Origin: Yoonia sp.
Lineage (GTDB): Bacteria > Pseudomonadota > Alphaproteobacteria > Rhodobacterales > Rhodobacteraceae
Direction: 5' to 3'
DNA length: 64,000 nt
Assembly (NCBI GenBank): GCA_023955335.1
Contig: JAGSGF010000014.1
Coordinates: 1-64,000, forward strand
Part shown: piece after piece, positions 42,001 through 51,099 of the stretch
Numbering within the stretch: position 1 is the stretch's first letter
Layout of the letters: every line of letters begins with the position of its first letter
Translations under genes and position numbers: made by a program
Notes under the pieces: model-generated
Seen by the model: only the letters and a program-made list of their open reading frames with translations
What the model was told of the DNA's origin: nothing
The model's database searches: none

Positions 42001-42221
42001 GACCCAAGCTCTGCTTCCAACGGGCTGATCAAAAGACGTTCGCTGTCTTCGGGTGAAATACCGTCGATGCCGGTGGACACATAGGCAATCGGGATCGAGA
42101 TTTCCGGCGTGCTTTCCTTTGGGATGCCACTGTACGAATAAGCACCGACCATCAAAATGGCGACAAAGATCAGGAAAACCACGCGCGTGCGTGAAAATGC
42201 GGCGTCGATGATCGCGTTCAT
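39063..42221 (-). CDS. RND efflux pump permease subunit
   Basis: The 1052-residue inner-membrane protein is an AcrB-type RND transporter: N-terminal helix (VVFLIFVAILMVGAYSYSG), a large periplasmic part, helices 2-6 near residues 335-480, a second periplasmic loop, and the last helices near 860-1010. The helix-4 proton-relay region reads VGMLVDGAIVTVELADRN (about residue 395), with one Asp where AcrB has two. It should export drugs or other hydrophobic compounds by proton antiport. Its start overlaps the adaptor stop by ATGA. No outer-membrane channel gene is present in the window. Confidence 0.93.
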   Translation of the reverse strand: MNAIIDAAFSRTRVVFLIFVAILMVGAYSYSGIPKESTPEISIPIAYVSTGIDGISPEDSERLLISPLEAELGSLTGLKTMTSHAGEGFGNVQLEFEPGGDVDEAIDKVREAVDRAKANLPDDARDPTVTEINTALFPILTAILSGPVPERTLNDLATDLQDNLEALSGILEVDVGGSRTELLEILIDPTVFETYNISFDELIGQISRNNRLIAAGAIESGAGRLVLKVPGLIENIDDVMEMPVKVRGDTVVTFADLATIRRTFEDPTSFARINGQPALALEIKKRSGSNVINTVADAKAVIAKAQASWPDSVSINYLQDESKQVKSMLADLEANVIAAILLVMIVIVWALGLRSALLVGLAIPGAFLTGVAALWFMGYTMNVIVLFSLILVVGMLVDGAIVTVELADRNLQEGAEPKAAYADAAKRMAWPIIASTLTTLSVFFPLLFWSGMIGEFMKFLPITVILTLTASLFMALIFIPVTGGIIGKKRPLSSRDKATFYETEQGDPRDLPGLTGMYVRVLNWSILRPGVTVVLALVMLLGGFKAYGELGNGVTFFPDQEPDFMQVQVRARDNFSIYERDALVRRVEERLFEDPAIASVYARSVAAQNEDAEIIGTIQLELTEWDTRRKAAVITEDIRAAMSDIAGIDIQVEIAAGGPPSGKPISVKINSNDNDARRDVTNEVLRIMGDIGGFTDVTDTRPLPGVEWRLRVDRSEAARFGADVSLLGQAVQLLTQGITVADYRPDDVDGSVDIRVRFPSQDRTLEDLQSLRVPTNTGLVPISNFVTFEPAPRTGTINRVDQERVVNIESNVGPDINVNEKNVALRTALENMDIPDNVTWSFGGEAEDQAETMIFLGGAFASAILLMFVILLTQFNNFYQAFVVMSAIIFSIGGVLIGLIITGRPFGIVMGGIGVIALAGIVVNNNIVLIDTYNELKKTGKPSLEAALRSGAQRLRPVFLTSITTALGLMPMVIGLNINFFTREIVYGAPSTQWWTELSSAIAGGVIITMVITLVVTPAMLIWGELMGRRIRRLLAWLKGLFRRGSSTVSAA

Positions 42222-43351
42222 TGAGATGCCTCCGCTGTGAGGGTCGCCTCTGACTGCGGGTCAACTGTTTGGCCGTTGTTCACATAGCCTTGGCCGATGG
42301 TAATGATGTCCACGGCGTCAGGCAGGCCGCTGACCCAGATACCGTCGGTTTGCGCGCGTTCAATCCTGACTTCGGAAAATACAACCACGTCGTCAGCATT
42401 GACCGTTTTCACACCCAGCGTGCCATCAGACCCAAGCGACAATGTTGCGGGTGACATGAAGTGCGCGACCACGTCGCCAGTTGGGATACGGATTTCGGCG
42501 CTGATGCCCGCAGGGACCTCGCCGCCTTCGTTTTCGACCGTGATTTCTGCAAGAAACGTCCGTGTCGCCTGATCAGCACTGGTGCCAACAAAGGCGACGA
42601 TGCCGTCACGTTCTTCACCGGTAATGAACGTCACCTTGGCCTCTTGACCAGACTTTATGTTGCGCAAAGATTGCTGCGGCACCTGAATTGTCACAGACAA
42701 CGGGGTGTTATCGACGATCTGGCCCACCTCTGATCCGGCTGAGACGAACTCGCCTGCGTTCAACTTCAACGCCTCAAGGCGGCCCGCAAAGGGCGCAGTA
42801 ATTTCGGAATTCGCGAGCGACTGTTCGGCATTGATCACCGCTGCTTTTGCACTGGCAAGAGCTGCACGGTTCTCGCTTAGCGTGTCGTTGGTTGCGACGC
42901 CGCGTTCTACAAGCGTTTCGGAGTTGTCAAAATCGCGTTGCGCGCGCGCCAGTTCTTCTTGGGCGCGGGCCAGATCAGCCTCGTTGCGGGTGACATCAAA
43001 ACGGGCAATCAGTTGACCTGCGCCAACGATCTCCCCTTTTTCAACCATAACTTCGGCAATCTGTCCGGTTGCTTCGGCACGAATTGAGGTCATCCGGTCT
43101 GGAATTGCTTGGCCTTCGGCGACGAAATATTGCGTGACCGTTTCTGCCCGCGATGGGGCGACGGCGACAGACATGAGCCGTGCGACGGAGCCAACGGGTG
43201 TCGCGACGACGTCATCTTTGGCGGGCAGGACAAACCCGCTCCCCATCCAAGCGCCAACCCCGATCAGAAGGAAGCCAGCGACCCATTTGGACCGCCCCGC
43301 CCCGCGTTCTGTATCAAAGCTAAGTGTGGTGCTAGCGGGTTGCTTGGCCAT
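42218..43351 (-). CDS. RND efflux pump periplasmic adaptor (membrane fusion protein)
   Basis: The 377-residue adaptor has an N-terminal membrane anchor (WVAGFLLIGVGAWMGSGFVLP, about residues 19-39), the lipoyl-like halves VRAEATGQIAEVMVEKGEIV near residue 87 and ANSEITAPFAGRLEALKLNAG near residue 180, and a coiled-coil hairpin between them (LARAQEELARAQRDFDNSET). It links the RND permease to an outer-membrane channel. It is first in the operon, and the 87 bases between it and recR, including the AT-rich AAATTTGATATATTGCAG, probably hold the promoter. No regulator gene lies next to it. Confidence 0.92.
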   Translation of the reverse strand: MAKQPASTTLSFDTERGAGRSKWVAGFLLIGVGAWMGSGFVLPAKDDVVATPVGSVARLMSVAVAPSRAETVTQYFVAEGQAIPDRMTSIRAEATGQIAEVMVEKGEIVGAGQLIARFDVTRNEADLARAQEELARAQRDFDNSETLVERGVATNDTLSENRAALASAKAAVINAEQSLANSEITAPFAGRLEALKLNAGEFVSAGSEVGQIVDNTPLSVTIQVPQQSLRNIKSGQEAKVTFITGEERDGIVAFVGTSADQATRTFLAEITVENEGGEVPAGISAEIRIPTGDVVAHFMSPATLSLGSDGTLGVKTVNADDVVVFSEVRIERAQTDGIWVSGLPDAVDIITIGQGYVNNGQTVDPQSEATLTAEASQ

Positions 43352-43438
43352 GTGAGACTCCGCGCGTGAATTTCACGCAAAAATTTGATATATTGCAGTT
43401 GATACGCTACATAAGAACGATTGGACCTGTTTCCAGTG

Positions 43439-44032
43439 TCAAATCGGCTTGCGCGCGTTCAATGCGGCAGTAATTGTGCCGTCATCCAGATAGTCTAGTT
43501 CTCCGCCGACGGGAACACCTTGCGCAAGTGACGTTACGATGACGCCGGGCAGTTGGTCTGCGATGTAATGTGCGGTCGTTTGGCCGTCGATGGTCGCGCC
43601 AAGCGCGAGGATAATCTCGGTAATGGATTCGGACGTGATCCGGTCAAGTAATTTGGGGATGCGAAGTTCGTCTGGACCAACAGCATCAAGTGCCGACAAT
43701 GTTCCACCAAGCACGTGATAGCGCCCTTTAAAAACGCCGGACCGTTCCATCGCCCAGAGGTCAGCGACGTCTTCGACCACGCAGATTTGACCGATGCTGC
43801 GTTTGTCAGCGGTACAGATATCGCAGACATCCGTGGTGCCGATATTACCACAATTCAGGCATTCGCGCGCGGTTGTCCCGACCCTGTGCATGGCGTCGGC
43901 CAAGGGAATAAGCACAAGGCTGCGTTTCTTGATCAGGTGTAGGACGGCGCGTCGTGCCGACCGTGGCCCAAGACCCGGCAATTTCGCGAGCAGTGCGATC
44001 AGATTATCTAAGTCTTGGGTGCCTTGCGTCAT
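43439..44032 (-). CDS. recR: Recombination protein RecR
   Basis: RecR acts with RecF and RecO to load RecA at gaps. The 197-residue product has the helix-hairpin-helix [20 protein letters not shown] near residue 16, the zinc finger [16 protein letters not shown] near residue 57, and a Toprim domain with [15 protein letters not shown] near residue 83 and [21 protein letters not shown] near residue 135. It follows ybaB by one base. Confidence 0.96.
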   Translation of the reverse strand: MTQGTQDLDNLIALLAKLPGLGPRSARRAVLHLIKKRSLVLIPLADAMHRVGTTARECLNCGNIGTTDVCDICTADKRSIGQICVVEDVADLWAMERSGVFKGRYHVLGGTLSALDAVGPDELRIPKLLDRITSESITEIILALGATIDGQTTAHYIADQLPGVIVTSLAQGVPVGGELDYLDDGTITAALNARKPI

Positions 44033-44033
44033 A

Positions 44034-44378
44034 TCAGAACGGCAGGTTCATGCCTGGTGGCAACCCGAGCCCTTCGGTCATCTTTTGCATTTCTTCAGCG
44101 GCCCGATCATTGGCTTTTTGCTGCGCGTCTTTGATCGCCGCAAGGATCAGGTCTTCGACGACCTCTTTGTCGTCACCGTTGAAAATGGACGGGTCGATAT
44201 CAAGCGCTTTAAGCTCGCCTTTGGCCGTTGCGGTTGCTTTCACAAGCCCCGCGCCGGACTGGCCTTCGACCATGATGTTTTGCATGTCTTCTTGCATCTG
44301 GGCCATCTTACCCTGCATGTCTTGCGCTTGTTTCATCATCTTGGCCATATCGCCAAGGCCGCTCATACCTTTGAACAT
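44034..44378 (-). CDS. ybaB: YbaB/EbfC nucleoid-associated protein
   Basis: The 114-residue protein is the small DNA-binding YbaB/EbfC family member usually found between dnaX and recR. Its Met/Gln-rich N-terminus ([20 protein letters not shown], about residues 11-30) and [20 protein letters not shown] helix near residue 75 are typical. A perfect AAAGGAGA site precedes the ATG at 44378; the track start at 44471 is wrong. Confidence 0.93.
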   Translation of the reverse strand: MFKGMSGLGDMAKMMKQAQDMQGKMAQMQEDMQNIMVEGQSGAGLVKATATAKGELKALDIDPSIFNGDDKEVVEDLILAAIKDAQQKANDRAAEEMQKMTEGLGLPPGMNLPF

Positions 44379-44446
44379 CGGAGTCTCCTTTACGTGTTGG
44401 CCTTTAGATATGGGTGGCCGCTTGGTTTCGCAAGGGACGCGGCGGT

Positions 44447-46201
44447 TTAGGCGTCGTCGAATGGGTCCCATTCTTCGTCGACTTCAGGCAAGGCGTCGAC
44501 CATCGCGTCTTGGGCTTTGTCGGCCTCGGTTTTGATGTCGATGATCTTGGCGCGCGGGAATGCGGCGATGACGGCCTGAACCAGCGGGTGATCCTCGGCT
44601 GATTTGCGGAGCGTGTTTTCTTTGACGTCACGGGTTTGCGCAATTGTGGGTGCGCCGCCTTCGTTCACGACCGTAATTGCCCAGCGGGTCCCTGTCCAAG
44701 ATTGAAGCCGCGATCCAAGCCGTCCGACAAGGTCGGGTGCGGCGTCGCCCGTGGGGTTCACTTCGATCCGGCCGGGTTGGTAGTTGACCAGCTGCAGGCC
44801 GGTTTCGACTTCGACCAACAGCTTAACGTCGCGGTGTTGGCGGATCAGCTCAACGACATCTTCGAACCGCGCGTAATGTGCCAGCGCGTCAGTCGCAAGA
44901 GCCACGGCAGTTTGGGCGCCTGATGCAGAAGGGCCTGATGGTCCGCTATGTGTCGGGGCCTGCGCGTGGGATTGGGCCTGCGTCACCCCACCATTTGGTG
45001 CGGGTCCCCGCGAAGATGGGCCGCCGCTGGTTGGTGGCGGTGTCGCATCCTTGAGCTTTTTGACCAGTTCTTCGGGGGACGGCAGATCGGCCACATGGGT
45101 CAACCGGATCACGGCCATTTCGGCGGCCATCATGGCGTTGGGGGCCATAGCGACCTCTTCCAATGCTTTCAGCAACATTTGCCACATCCGGCTCATGACG
45201 CGCATCGGCAGGTCAGCGGCCATGGCTTGGCCACGGGTACGTTCATCTGGGCTGATGGTCGGGTCTTCGGCGGCTTCTGGTGTGATCTTAATGACGGACA
45301 CCCAATGGGTAATCTCGGCCAGATCGCGCAGCACGGCCATCGGATCGGCCCCATCGGCGTATTGCGCAGATAATTCGGTTAGTGCGCTAGCGGCTTCGCC
45401 TTTGAGGATCATGTCAAACAAGTCGAGCACGCGGCCACGATCAGCAAGCCCGAGCATGGCACGCACTTGATCGGCAGTGGTTTCGCCTGCGCCGTGACTG
45501 ATCGCTTGGTCGAGCAACGATTGCGCATCGCGCGCAGACCCTTCCGCGGCCCGTGTAATCAGCGCCAGTGCATCGTCCGAGATTTCGGCACCTTCCGCTA
45601 TCGCGATTTTCCGCAGCAGGGCGATTTGGTCTTCTGGTTCAATCCGGCGCAGATCAAACCGCTGACACCGCGACAAGACGGTCACCGGAACTTTGCGGAT
45701 TTCTGTCGTCGCAAAAAGGAATTTGACGTGCGCGGGCGGTTCTTCAAGCGTCTTCAACAGGGCGTTAAATGCACCTGTGGACAGCATGTGAACCTCATCG
45801 ATGATATAGATTTTATAGCGGGCCGAGGCGGCACGGTAATGTACACTATCAATGATTTCGCGGATGTTGGCGACGCCAGTGTTGGACGCGGCATCCATCT
45901 CGATCACATCGACATGGCGGCCTTCCATAATGGCGACACAGTGTTCGCATGTGCCACATGGTTCGGTCGTGGGCTTGCCAGTCCCGTCAGGTCCGATGCA
46001 GTTCATTCCCTTGGCAATGATCCGCGCCGTCGTTGTCTTACCTGTCCCCCGGATACCCGTCATCATGAACGCTTGGGCGATCCGGTCTGCTGCGAACGCA
46101 TTGCGCAGGGTGCGCACCATTGCGTCTTGGCCAACCAGATCAACAAAGGTCTCTGGGCGGTATTTGCGGGCAAGGACTTGATAGGCGGGGGTGTCGGTCA
46201 T
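44447..46201 (-). CDS. dnaX: DNA polymerase III subunits gamma/tau
   Basis: DnaX is the clamp-loader ATPase of the replisome. The 584-residue product starts YQVLARKYRPETFVDLVGQD, then Walker A MTGIRGTGKTTTARIIAKGM near residue 42, a zinc-binding CIGPDG..CGTCEHC region near residue 64, DEVHMLSTGAFNALLKTLEE near residue 120, and a Pro/Ser/Gly-rich linker around residues 395-430 before the tau C-terminal part. ATG 46201 (MTDTPAYQ) gives the usual N-terminus; ATG 46213 is the other option. I did not see a clear slippery A-run for a programmed frameshift to gamma. Confidence 0.95.
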   Translation of the reverse strand: MTDTPAYQVLARKYRPETFVDLVGQDAMVRTLRNAFAADRIAQAFMMTGIRGTGKTTTARIIAKGMNCIGPDGTGKPTTEPCGTCEHCVAIMEGRHVDVIEMDAASNTGVANIREIIDSVHYRAASARYKIYIIDEVHMLSTGAFNALLKTLEEPPAHVKFLFATTEIRKVPVTVLSRCQRFDLRRIEPEDQIALLRKIAIAEGAEISDDALALITRAAEGSARDAQSLLDQAISHGAGETTADQVRAMLGLADRGRVLDLFDMILKGEAASALTELSAQYADGADPMAVLRDLAEITHWVSVIKITPEAAEDPTISPDERTRGQAMAADLPMRVMSRMWQMLLKALEEVAMAPNAMMAAEMAVIRLTHVADLPSPEELVKKLKDATPPPTSGGPSSRGPAPNGGVTQAQSHAQAPTHSGPSGPSASGAQTAVALATDALAHYARFEDVVELIRQHRDVKLLVEVETGLQLVNYQPGRIEVNPTGDAAPDLVGRLGSRLQSWTGTRWAITVVNEGGAPTIAQTRDVKENTLRKSAEDHPLVQAVIAAFPRAKIIDIKTEADKAQDAMVDALPEVDEEWDPFDDA

Positions 46202-46348
46202 GGGCGCTTTCATCTGGATTCGGGGGCCGACTGCGAGGGTACGGTGCACAAGTGGCCCCGTCCACCGTGATTACAGTGGTGGTCTTGTGTAAGGTCAATT
46301 TTATAGGTCACTGTCGGAAGATAGACCAGAACAGAGCAAAGGTCGAAA

Positions 46349-46831
46349 ATGTCGGATTTCGCGTTCTATGAAATCGCGGTTGGCAGTGGCGTGATCGCAC
46401 TGTCACCTATGCCGGGTCGCAATGGCGACTTTGGGCGCGATTTGCGTGCCATCATTGCATGGCGACCTGATCTTGTTGTCAGCTTGGTTGAACAGGCCGA
46501 GTTGGATGCGAAGGGTGCCGGTGGTTTGAGCGCTGCACTTGCGCAGGCCCGTGTGGATTGGGTTCATTTGCCAATGGTGGATTTTGGAACGCCGTCTGCC
46601 GATGATGGCCGCGATTGGGATGATGCTATTGCGAACGCGGTGAAGCGTTTGTCCGAGGGCGCGCGCATTCTGGTTCATTGTCATGGGGGCTGCGGGCGCT
46701 CTGGCATGGCCGTGTTACGGATCATGATTGCAGCTGGAGAGAATGCCGATGCTGCCTTACACCGACTGCGGACCATTCGGCCTTGTGCCATCGAGACCGA
46801 CGCACAAATGCTCTGGGCGCGAAATCCGTAG
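46349..46831 (+). CDS. Dual-specificity/tyrosine phosphatase-like protein
   Basis: The 160-residue soluble protein has the cysteine-phosphatase P-loop VHCHGGCGRSGMAVLRI near residue 109 (HC-x5-R), with an upstream candidate general acid in the PMVDFGTPSADDGRDWDDA loop near residue 76. It resembles small bacterial phosphatases of the protein-tyrosine/dual-specificity fold. It lies alone between dnaX (divergent) and rsgA (convergent). The substrate could be a phosphoprotein or a small phosphorylated compound. Confidence 0.83.
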   Translation: MSDFAFYEIAVGSGVIALSPMPGRNGDFGRDLRAIIAWRPDLVVSLVEQAELDAKGAGGLSAALAQARVDWVHLPMVDFGTPSADDGRDWDDAIANAVKRLSEGARILVHCHGGCGRSGMAVLRIMIAAGENADAALHRLRTIRPCAIETDAQMLWARNP

Positions 46832-46852
46832 GATGGGTTTTAACCCATCTGC

Positions 46853-47887
46853 CTAGTTTTTCTTGCGGGACTTGGCTGCTTTGACGATTTTACCAAACTT
46901 GCGACCGCGTGAATGCGCCTGCGCGATGGTTTCTGTGGCTTGGGCATCTTCGCGCACAAGCTTTTGAAATCGCTTGAGCCGTTCTGGGTCGATATCCCCT
47001 GCAGCAATGCCAGCCTGAATAGCACATCCTGGTTCGCTGATATGCTCGCAATTGCGAAACCGGCAATTGCCTTCGACCTCAGAAATTTCGGGGAATGTCG
47101 CGGCAATTCCTGCAGCAACATCGGCTACACCAAGGCCACGCATACCGGGCGTATCAATCAGCCAGCCACCTGTTGGCAGATGGTGTAACGATCGCTTTGT
47201 TGTGGTGTGCCGCCCGCGCGCGTCATCTTCGCGGATGCCTTGGGTCGCCGCATTGTCGCCTGTCAACGCATTGGCGAGCGTGGTTTTGCCCACACCCGAT
47301 GATCCGGCAAGCGCGACAGTTTGGCCGTTCCCGATCCATGGGGCCAGCACGCCTGCGACATCGCCATGCAGCGCATCAAGCGTGACAACGGATAAATTGC
47401 GGCCCAATGCTTGGGCTTGGACCTTATAGTCATCGGGGTCGTCTGTCTGATCGGCTTTCGTCAGTATAATGACTGGCGTGATCTCTGCATCATGCGCAAG
47501 CGCAAGGTACCGCTCTAATCGGGCCACGTTAAAATCTGCATTGCAGGATGTGGTGATAAACAGCGTATCAATGTTGGCCGCGATTAACTGGCGTTCGCCG
47601 TAATGGTAGTCAGACCCACGTTGCAGCGTGCTTTGGCGGTCCAAGCGGCGGATCATGCGGGCCGCATCAGGGTCGCACAGGACCCAATCGCCAACGGCAA
47701 TTTCACCCGACGACATACCTGGATCAAGCGTTAGGCTGATCGGGCCTGTTTCGGTCAGGGCTGCAATCTGGGTCCGGTGCACGGCGCTGACACGCGCTGG
47801 CGTCGCGGTCTCAATTTCGTCGGTCTCAAGCTGGGATGTATAGAACGCGGACCAGCCAAGGTCTGCTTTGGTCACTTCAGATGTCAT
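46853..47887 (-). CDS. rsgA: Ribosome small-subunit GTPase RsgA
   Basis: RsgA helps mature the 30S subunit. The 344-residue product has a circularly permuted GTPase: an N-terminal OB fold, then ILTKADQTDDPDDY (G4) near residue 142, LAGSSGVGKTTLANALTGD (G1) near residue 192, and HHLPTGGWLIDTPGMRGLGV (G3) near residue 235. A zinc-binding CRFRNCEHISEPGC region follows near residue 277. The C-terminus is very basic (SRGRKFGKIVKAAKSRKKN), fitting rRNA contact. Confidence 0.95.
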   Translation of the reverse strand: MTSEVTKADLGWSAFYTSQLETDEIETATPARVSAVHRTQIAALTETGPISLTLDPGMSSGEIAVGDWVLCDPDAARMIRRLDRQSTLQRGSDYHYGERQLIAANIDTLFITTSCNADFNVARLERYLALAHDAEITPVIILTKADQTDDPDDYKVQAQALGRNLSVVTLDALHGDVAGVLAPWIGNGQTVALAGSSGVGKTTLANALTGDNAATQGIREDDARGRHTTTKRSLHHLPTGGWLIDTPGMRGLGVADVAAGIAATFPEISEVEGNCRFRNCEHISEPGCAIQAGIAAGDIDPERLKRFQKLVREDAQATETIAQAHSRGRKFGKIVKAAKSRKKN

Positions 47888-48036
47888 TATGATGCCCTCG
47901 CGTGGGGATACGTTTTGCCACCAAAAAAGCGGCCCAAAAACGGCGATCTGAGCAGGGCCAGAATTAGCGCGCGCCTGCCAGAAGGTGTGTGATTGCAGAC
48001 ATTATCAACCCTCCAGTGGCTGGGCGCGAATCAGGT

Positions 48037-48130
48037 GAGAGGCTGGACATCGACCCAAGTGGGGCTCGTTGTGGCTGCTTCCTTCCGGACCTGACCAAGT
48101 TGGCGAGGCACTCGCCCGCGCCAACCTCTC
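48037..48130 (-). ncRNA. ffs: Signal recognition particle RNA, small bacterial type
   Basis: On the minus strand the conserved hairpin core GGTCAGGTCCGGAAGGAAGC is followed by AGCC, and the ends GAGAGGTTGG and CCAGCCTCTC pair, giving a rod of about 94 bases. This is the 4.5S-like SRP RNA that binds Ffh. Confidence 0.95.
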
Positions 48131-48169
48131 AACGTTCATATAGGCCGATGTGCGATGCGGTGCAAGGGA

Positions 48170-49966
48170 TCACATCTGCAGCCGAAATTCAGCGAATCCA
48201 TCGACTTTACGACCGGTCGGAGAGGTTTTGTCTTGCCCGCTCGGCGCAGTTGCATGTGGTGCGGTCACAAACAGGGCGCTTGTGTCTGGCAACGGTGCGA
48301 AGCTCCAATTGCTATTGGGTGCTTCCCGCAATTCGCCACAATTACGCAAACTTTCGATCAGGATGTCGCGCGTACCATTCGCTGTAACGTGCAGAATGTC
48401 TTGCCGTGGGGCGGCAAAGAAACCGCCACCTCCATTTGCCCGATAGCTGTTCGTTGCAACAACGAAAGAATCGTCTGCCAAAACTGGCTTTCCATTAAGA
48501 CAAAGGTCGCTGACCCGATCTGTGTCGCGCCCGATATCGATTGAATATGTTAGTCCAAATATTACATCAAAATCATATGGCGCGACACCGACACGGAATA
48601 ACTCTTGATTTGCCATCCCGCGTTTCAATGTCTGAAACAGTCGGGCCGATTGATTGAGCCAAGCAAGGATCTGCGCCCCAGTGCGGCGAATGACATAAAG
48701 GCGGTTGGAAAACGGATAGATCGCAGCGGCGTCGCGCAGGGTTAGGGGGCCAGGTTTGATATCGATGTAGTGTCCAGGTCCGCCCCGCCCGCCGGCACGA
48801 AATGGTGCTGCGGCAGATAGAATTGGCAGGTCTTCCCACTCTGATCCCTTTGCCAGCTTTGTGGCTTGATCAAATTGAGCCTGGGCCAAAATCTGCAGAG
48901 ACAAGTTCGGCGCTACAGTCGCAAAATGACTGTTAATCGGAACTTCAGTGGCCGCAAATGGTTGCCGGATGTAGTTTAGCGTTTTGGTATGTGCGGGCAT
49001 GACGTCTTTGATCATGCGGTCTTGCAGATCCGTTGTCGCTGCATCCGGATCCGCGCGGGCAAGGTCAACGCGCGAGGCGCCGATCGTGAGGCTGCCTTCG
49101 GACCACGTTATGTCCAACGATACGACCCCAAGATGAGACCCGTAAAATCCGGCCATCACCGCCGGTTTACCATGCAGTTTGCCGATTGAGGGATCAATGT
49201 TGACGCTGGCTTGATCACGATTATTGGGGAACAGGTCATGCGTATGCCCCGTCAGGACGGCGTCGATCCCGTCAATCGCGGCCAGTGGCACTGCGGCGTT
49301 TTCCATGCCCTTGGACCAATGATCTGCACCGATACCCGCGTGGCACAGCGCAACAATGACATCCGCACCCTGCGCCTTCATGCGGGCCACCATGGTTTGC
49401 GCGGTTTGCACAATATCGGTCGCAACGATTTTGCCGTCTAAAATGGTTTTGTCCCAGCTTACAAATTGCGGTGTCACGAGCCCAAGAACGCCAAGATTTA
49501 TCGGGCGGGATACGCCATCACTGCACAGCACATCGCGTCGGATGATGGTGTAGGGCGGGTGAAATTCGCTGCCATCAGCGTAGGTTACGTTGGCGCAAAC
49601 GACATCAAAGGGTGCGGATTTTAGCGCCTTGGATAGAAATTCTAAGCCATAATTAAATTCATGATTTCCTAAACAAACGGCATCATAACATAATGTCGAC
49701 ATCGCTGCGATCATTGGGTGTGGTTCGTCATCAAGGTTGTGGGCCGCGATGTAGTCGGCCAAGGGATTTCCTTGCAAGAAGTCCCCATTGTCAAAAAGAA
49801 ACGTGCCAGTTGGATTTTCTGCCCGGATGGCTTCAATTTTCGCGGCCAGTGGGATCAATCCGTTTCCCAGTGTCGGGTGGTCAGCAAAGTAGTCGTAGCC
49901 CAACAGCTGCATGTGCAAATCTGTTGTCTCAAGGATGCGAATCGTCGCCTGCGGCTCGTTTTGCAT
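48170..49966 (-). CDS. 2',3'-cyclic-nucleotide 2'-phosphodiesterase/3'-nucleotidase-like enzyme (CpdB/UshA family)
   Basis: The 598-residue enzyme has a metallophosphoesterase domain (ILETTDLHMQLLGYDYF at residue 10, FLFDNGDFLQGNPLADY near residue 56, CLGNHEFNYGLEFL near residue 98, ALCHAGIGADH near residue 206 and LTGHTHDLFP near residue 237) and a C-terminal 5'-nucleotidase domain (LPILSAAAPFRAGGRGGPG near residue 378, VVATNSYRANGGGGFF near residue 497). It should hydrolyse cyclic or 3'-nucleotides. The family is normally periplasmic, but no signal peptide is visible at this N-terminus (MQNEPQATIRILETTD), so it may be cytoplasmic or exported another way. Confidence 0.9.
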   Translation of the reverse strand: MQNEPQATIRILETTDLHMQLLGYDYFADHPTLGNGLIPLAAKIEAIRAENPTGTFLFDNGDFLQGNPLADYIAAHNLDDEPHPMIAAMSTLCYDAVCLGNHEFNYGLEFLSKALKSAPFDVVCANVTYADGSEFHPPYTIIRRDVLCSDGVSRPINLGVLGLVTPQFVSWDKTILDGKIVATDIVQTAQTMVARMKAQGADVIVALCHAGIGADHWSKGMENAAVPLAAIDGIDAVLTGHTHDLFPNNRDQASVNIDPSIGKLHGKPAVMAGFYGSHLGVVSLDITWSEGSLTIGASRVDLARADPDAATTDLQDRMIKDVMPAHTKTLNYIRQPFAATEVPINSHFATVAPNLSLQILAQAQFDQATKLAKGSEWEDLPILSAAAPFRAGGRGGPGHYIDIKPGPLTLRDAAAIYPFSNRLYVIRRTGAQILAWLNQSARLFQTLKRGMANQELFRVGVAPYDFDVIFGLTYSIDIGRDTDRVSDLCLNGKPVLADDSFVVATNSYRANGGGGFFAAPRQDILHVTANGTRDILIESLRNCGELREAPNSNWSFAPLPDTSALFVTAPHATAPSGQDKTSPTGRKVDGFAEFRLQM

Positions 49967-50096
49967 TACAAATAGATCACTCTAATGAGGTGCCGATATT
50001 GGCACAAAATGCAACTTAAAGATGTTATTTCGAAATAGCCACGGCGCGGGGAACAATCGTTTGAAAAAGTTACATTAAAGTGGCATTGACGACAGA

Positions 50097-51056
50097 ATGA
50101 AAAATGCAGAAAAAGTGACATTTGGTGGTTCCGGTCTTGATCGGGCTGCGCATCTGCGCGTGCACGCAAACAAACTGTCGGAACGGCAAGACGCACGCGC
50201 GATCTTATTGTGGCGCGGCAAAATCCTGATGACTGGCGACGACCAATTGTGCCGCTTGCCACTAACCGCTGCGATTTTAGATGGCGCATCGGCAGAATTG
50301 ATCTTTTTGGGCCTTGAAGACGAGAGCCCGCTTTTCGCCGCAGATTTATCCGCGTGGGTACCTGATGGGTTTGATGCCTCCGTTGGGTTTTCGTTTTTCG
50401 ATGACACGCGACAGGAGCATCCTGCTGCACCTGATGCTGGTTTTGCAGATATTCGTGCCGTGATGACGCGCCTGTCTCCTCGCGATGCTGAACTGGCCGC
50501 GACGGCCAAAGCCGTGATGGAATGGCACCGGAGTCACCGGTTTTGCGCACGCTGTGGCGCCGAAAGCACCGCCACAATGGCGGGATGGCAGCGCGACTGT
50601 GTGGCCTGCGGATCGCATCATTTCCCACGCACAGACCCTGTTGTTATCATGCTGATAACGCATGGAAATAATGTGTTGTTGGGACGTTCTCCTCATTGGC
50701 CAGAGGGGATGTATTCGCTGCTTGCTGGCTTCGTTGAACCGGGCGAAACAATGGAAGCAGCCGTGCGCCGCGAAGTTTTCGAAGAGTCCGGCGTGCGCGT
50801 TGGTGTCGTGCGTTATTTGGCCAGCCAACCTTGGCCATTCCCTGCATCATTGATGTTTGGATGTGCGGGCGAAGCGCTGGATAGCAAAATCACAATCGAC
50901 CCGTCAGAGATCGAAGATGCGCTTTGGGTCAGCCGAGAAGACATGACACTTGTTTTTGCGGGGCAACACCCAAAGATAAATCCGACCCGAAAGGGCGCAA
51001 TCGCACATTTTTTACTGGAAAATTGGCTGGCAGACCGCTTGGATCGAGCCAAATAA
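50097..51056 (+). CDS. nudC: NADH pyrophosphatase NudC
   Basis: NudC cleaves NADH and removes NAD caps from RNA. The 319-residue product has a zinc ribbon (HRFCARCGAESTATMAGWQRDCVACGS near residue 146), the Nudix box GFVEPGETMEAAVRREVFEE near residue 213, and the NADH-specific SQPWPFPASLMFG near residue 243. The N-terminal domain before residue 130 is the usual variable one. The ATG at 50097 fits the expected N-terminus and no alternative is better. Confidence 0.95.
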   Translation: MKNAEKVTFGGSGLDRAAHLRVHANKLSERQDARAILLWRGKILMTGDDQLCRLPLTAAILDGASAELIFLGLEDESPLFAADLSAWVPDGFDASVGFSFFDDTRQEHPAAPDAGFADIRAVMTRLSPRDAELAATAKAVMEWHRSHRFCARCGAESTATMAGWQRDCVACGSHHFPRTDPVVIMLITHGNNVLLGRSPHWPEGMYSLLAGFVEPGETMEAAVRREVFEESGVRVGVVRYLASQPWPFPASLMFGCAGEALDSKITIDPSEIEDALWVSREDMTLVFAGQHPKINPTRKGAIAHFLLENWLADRLDRAK

Positions 51057-51099
51057 TAATAACCAGCCACGCGATGCCGTGGCGATTGAAGGCACGATA

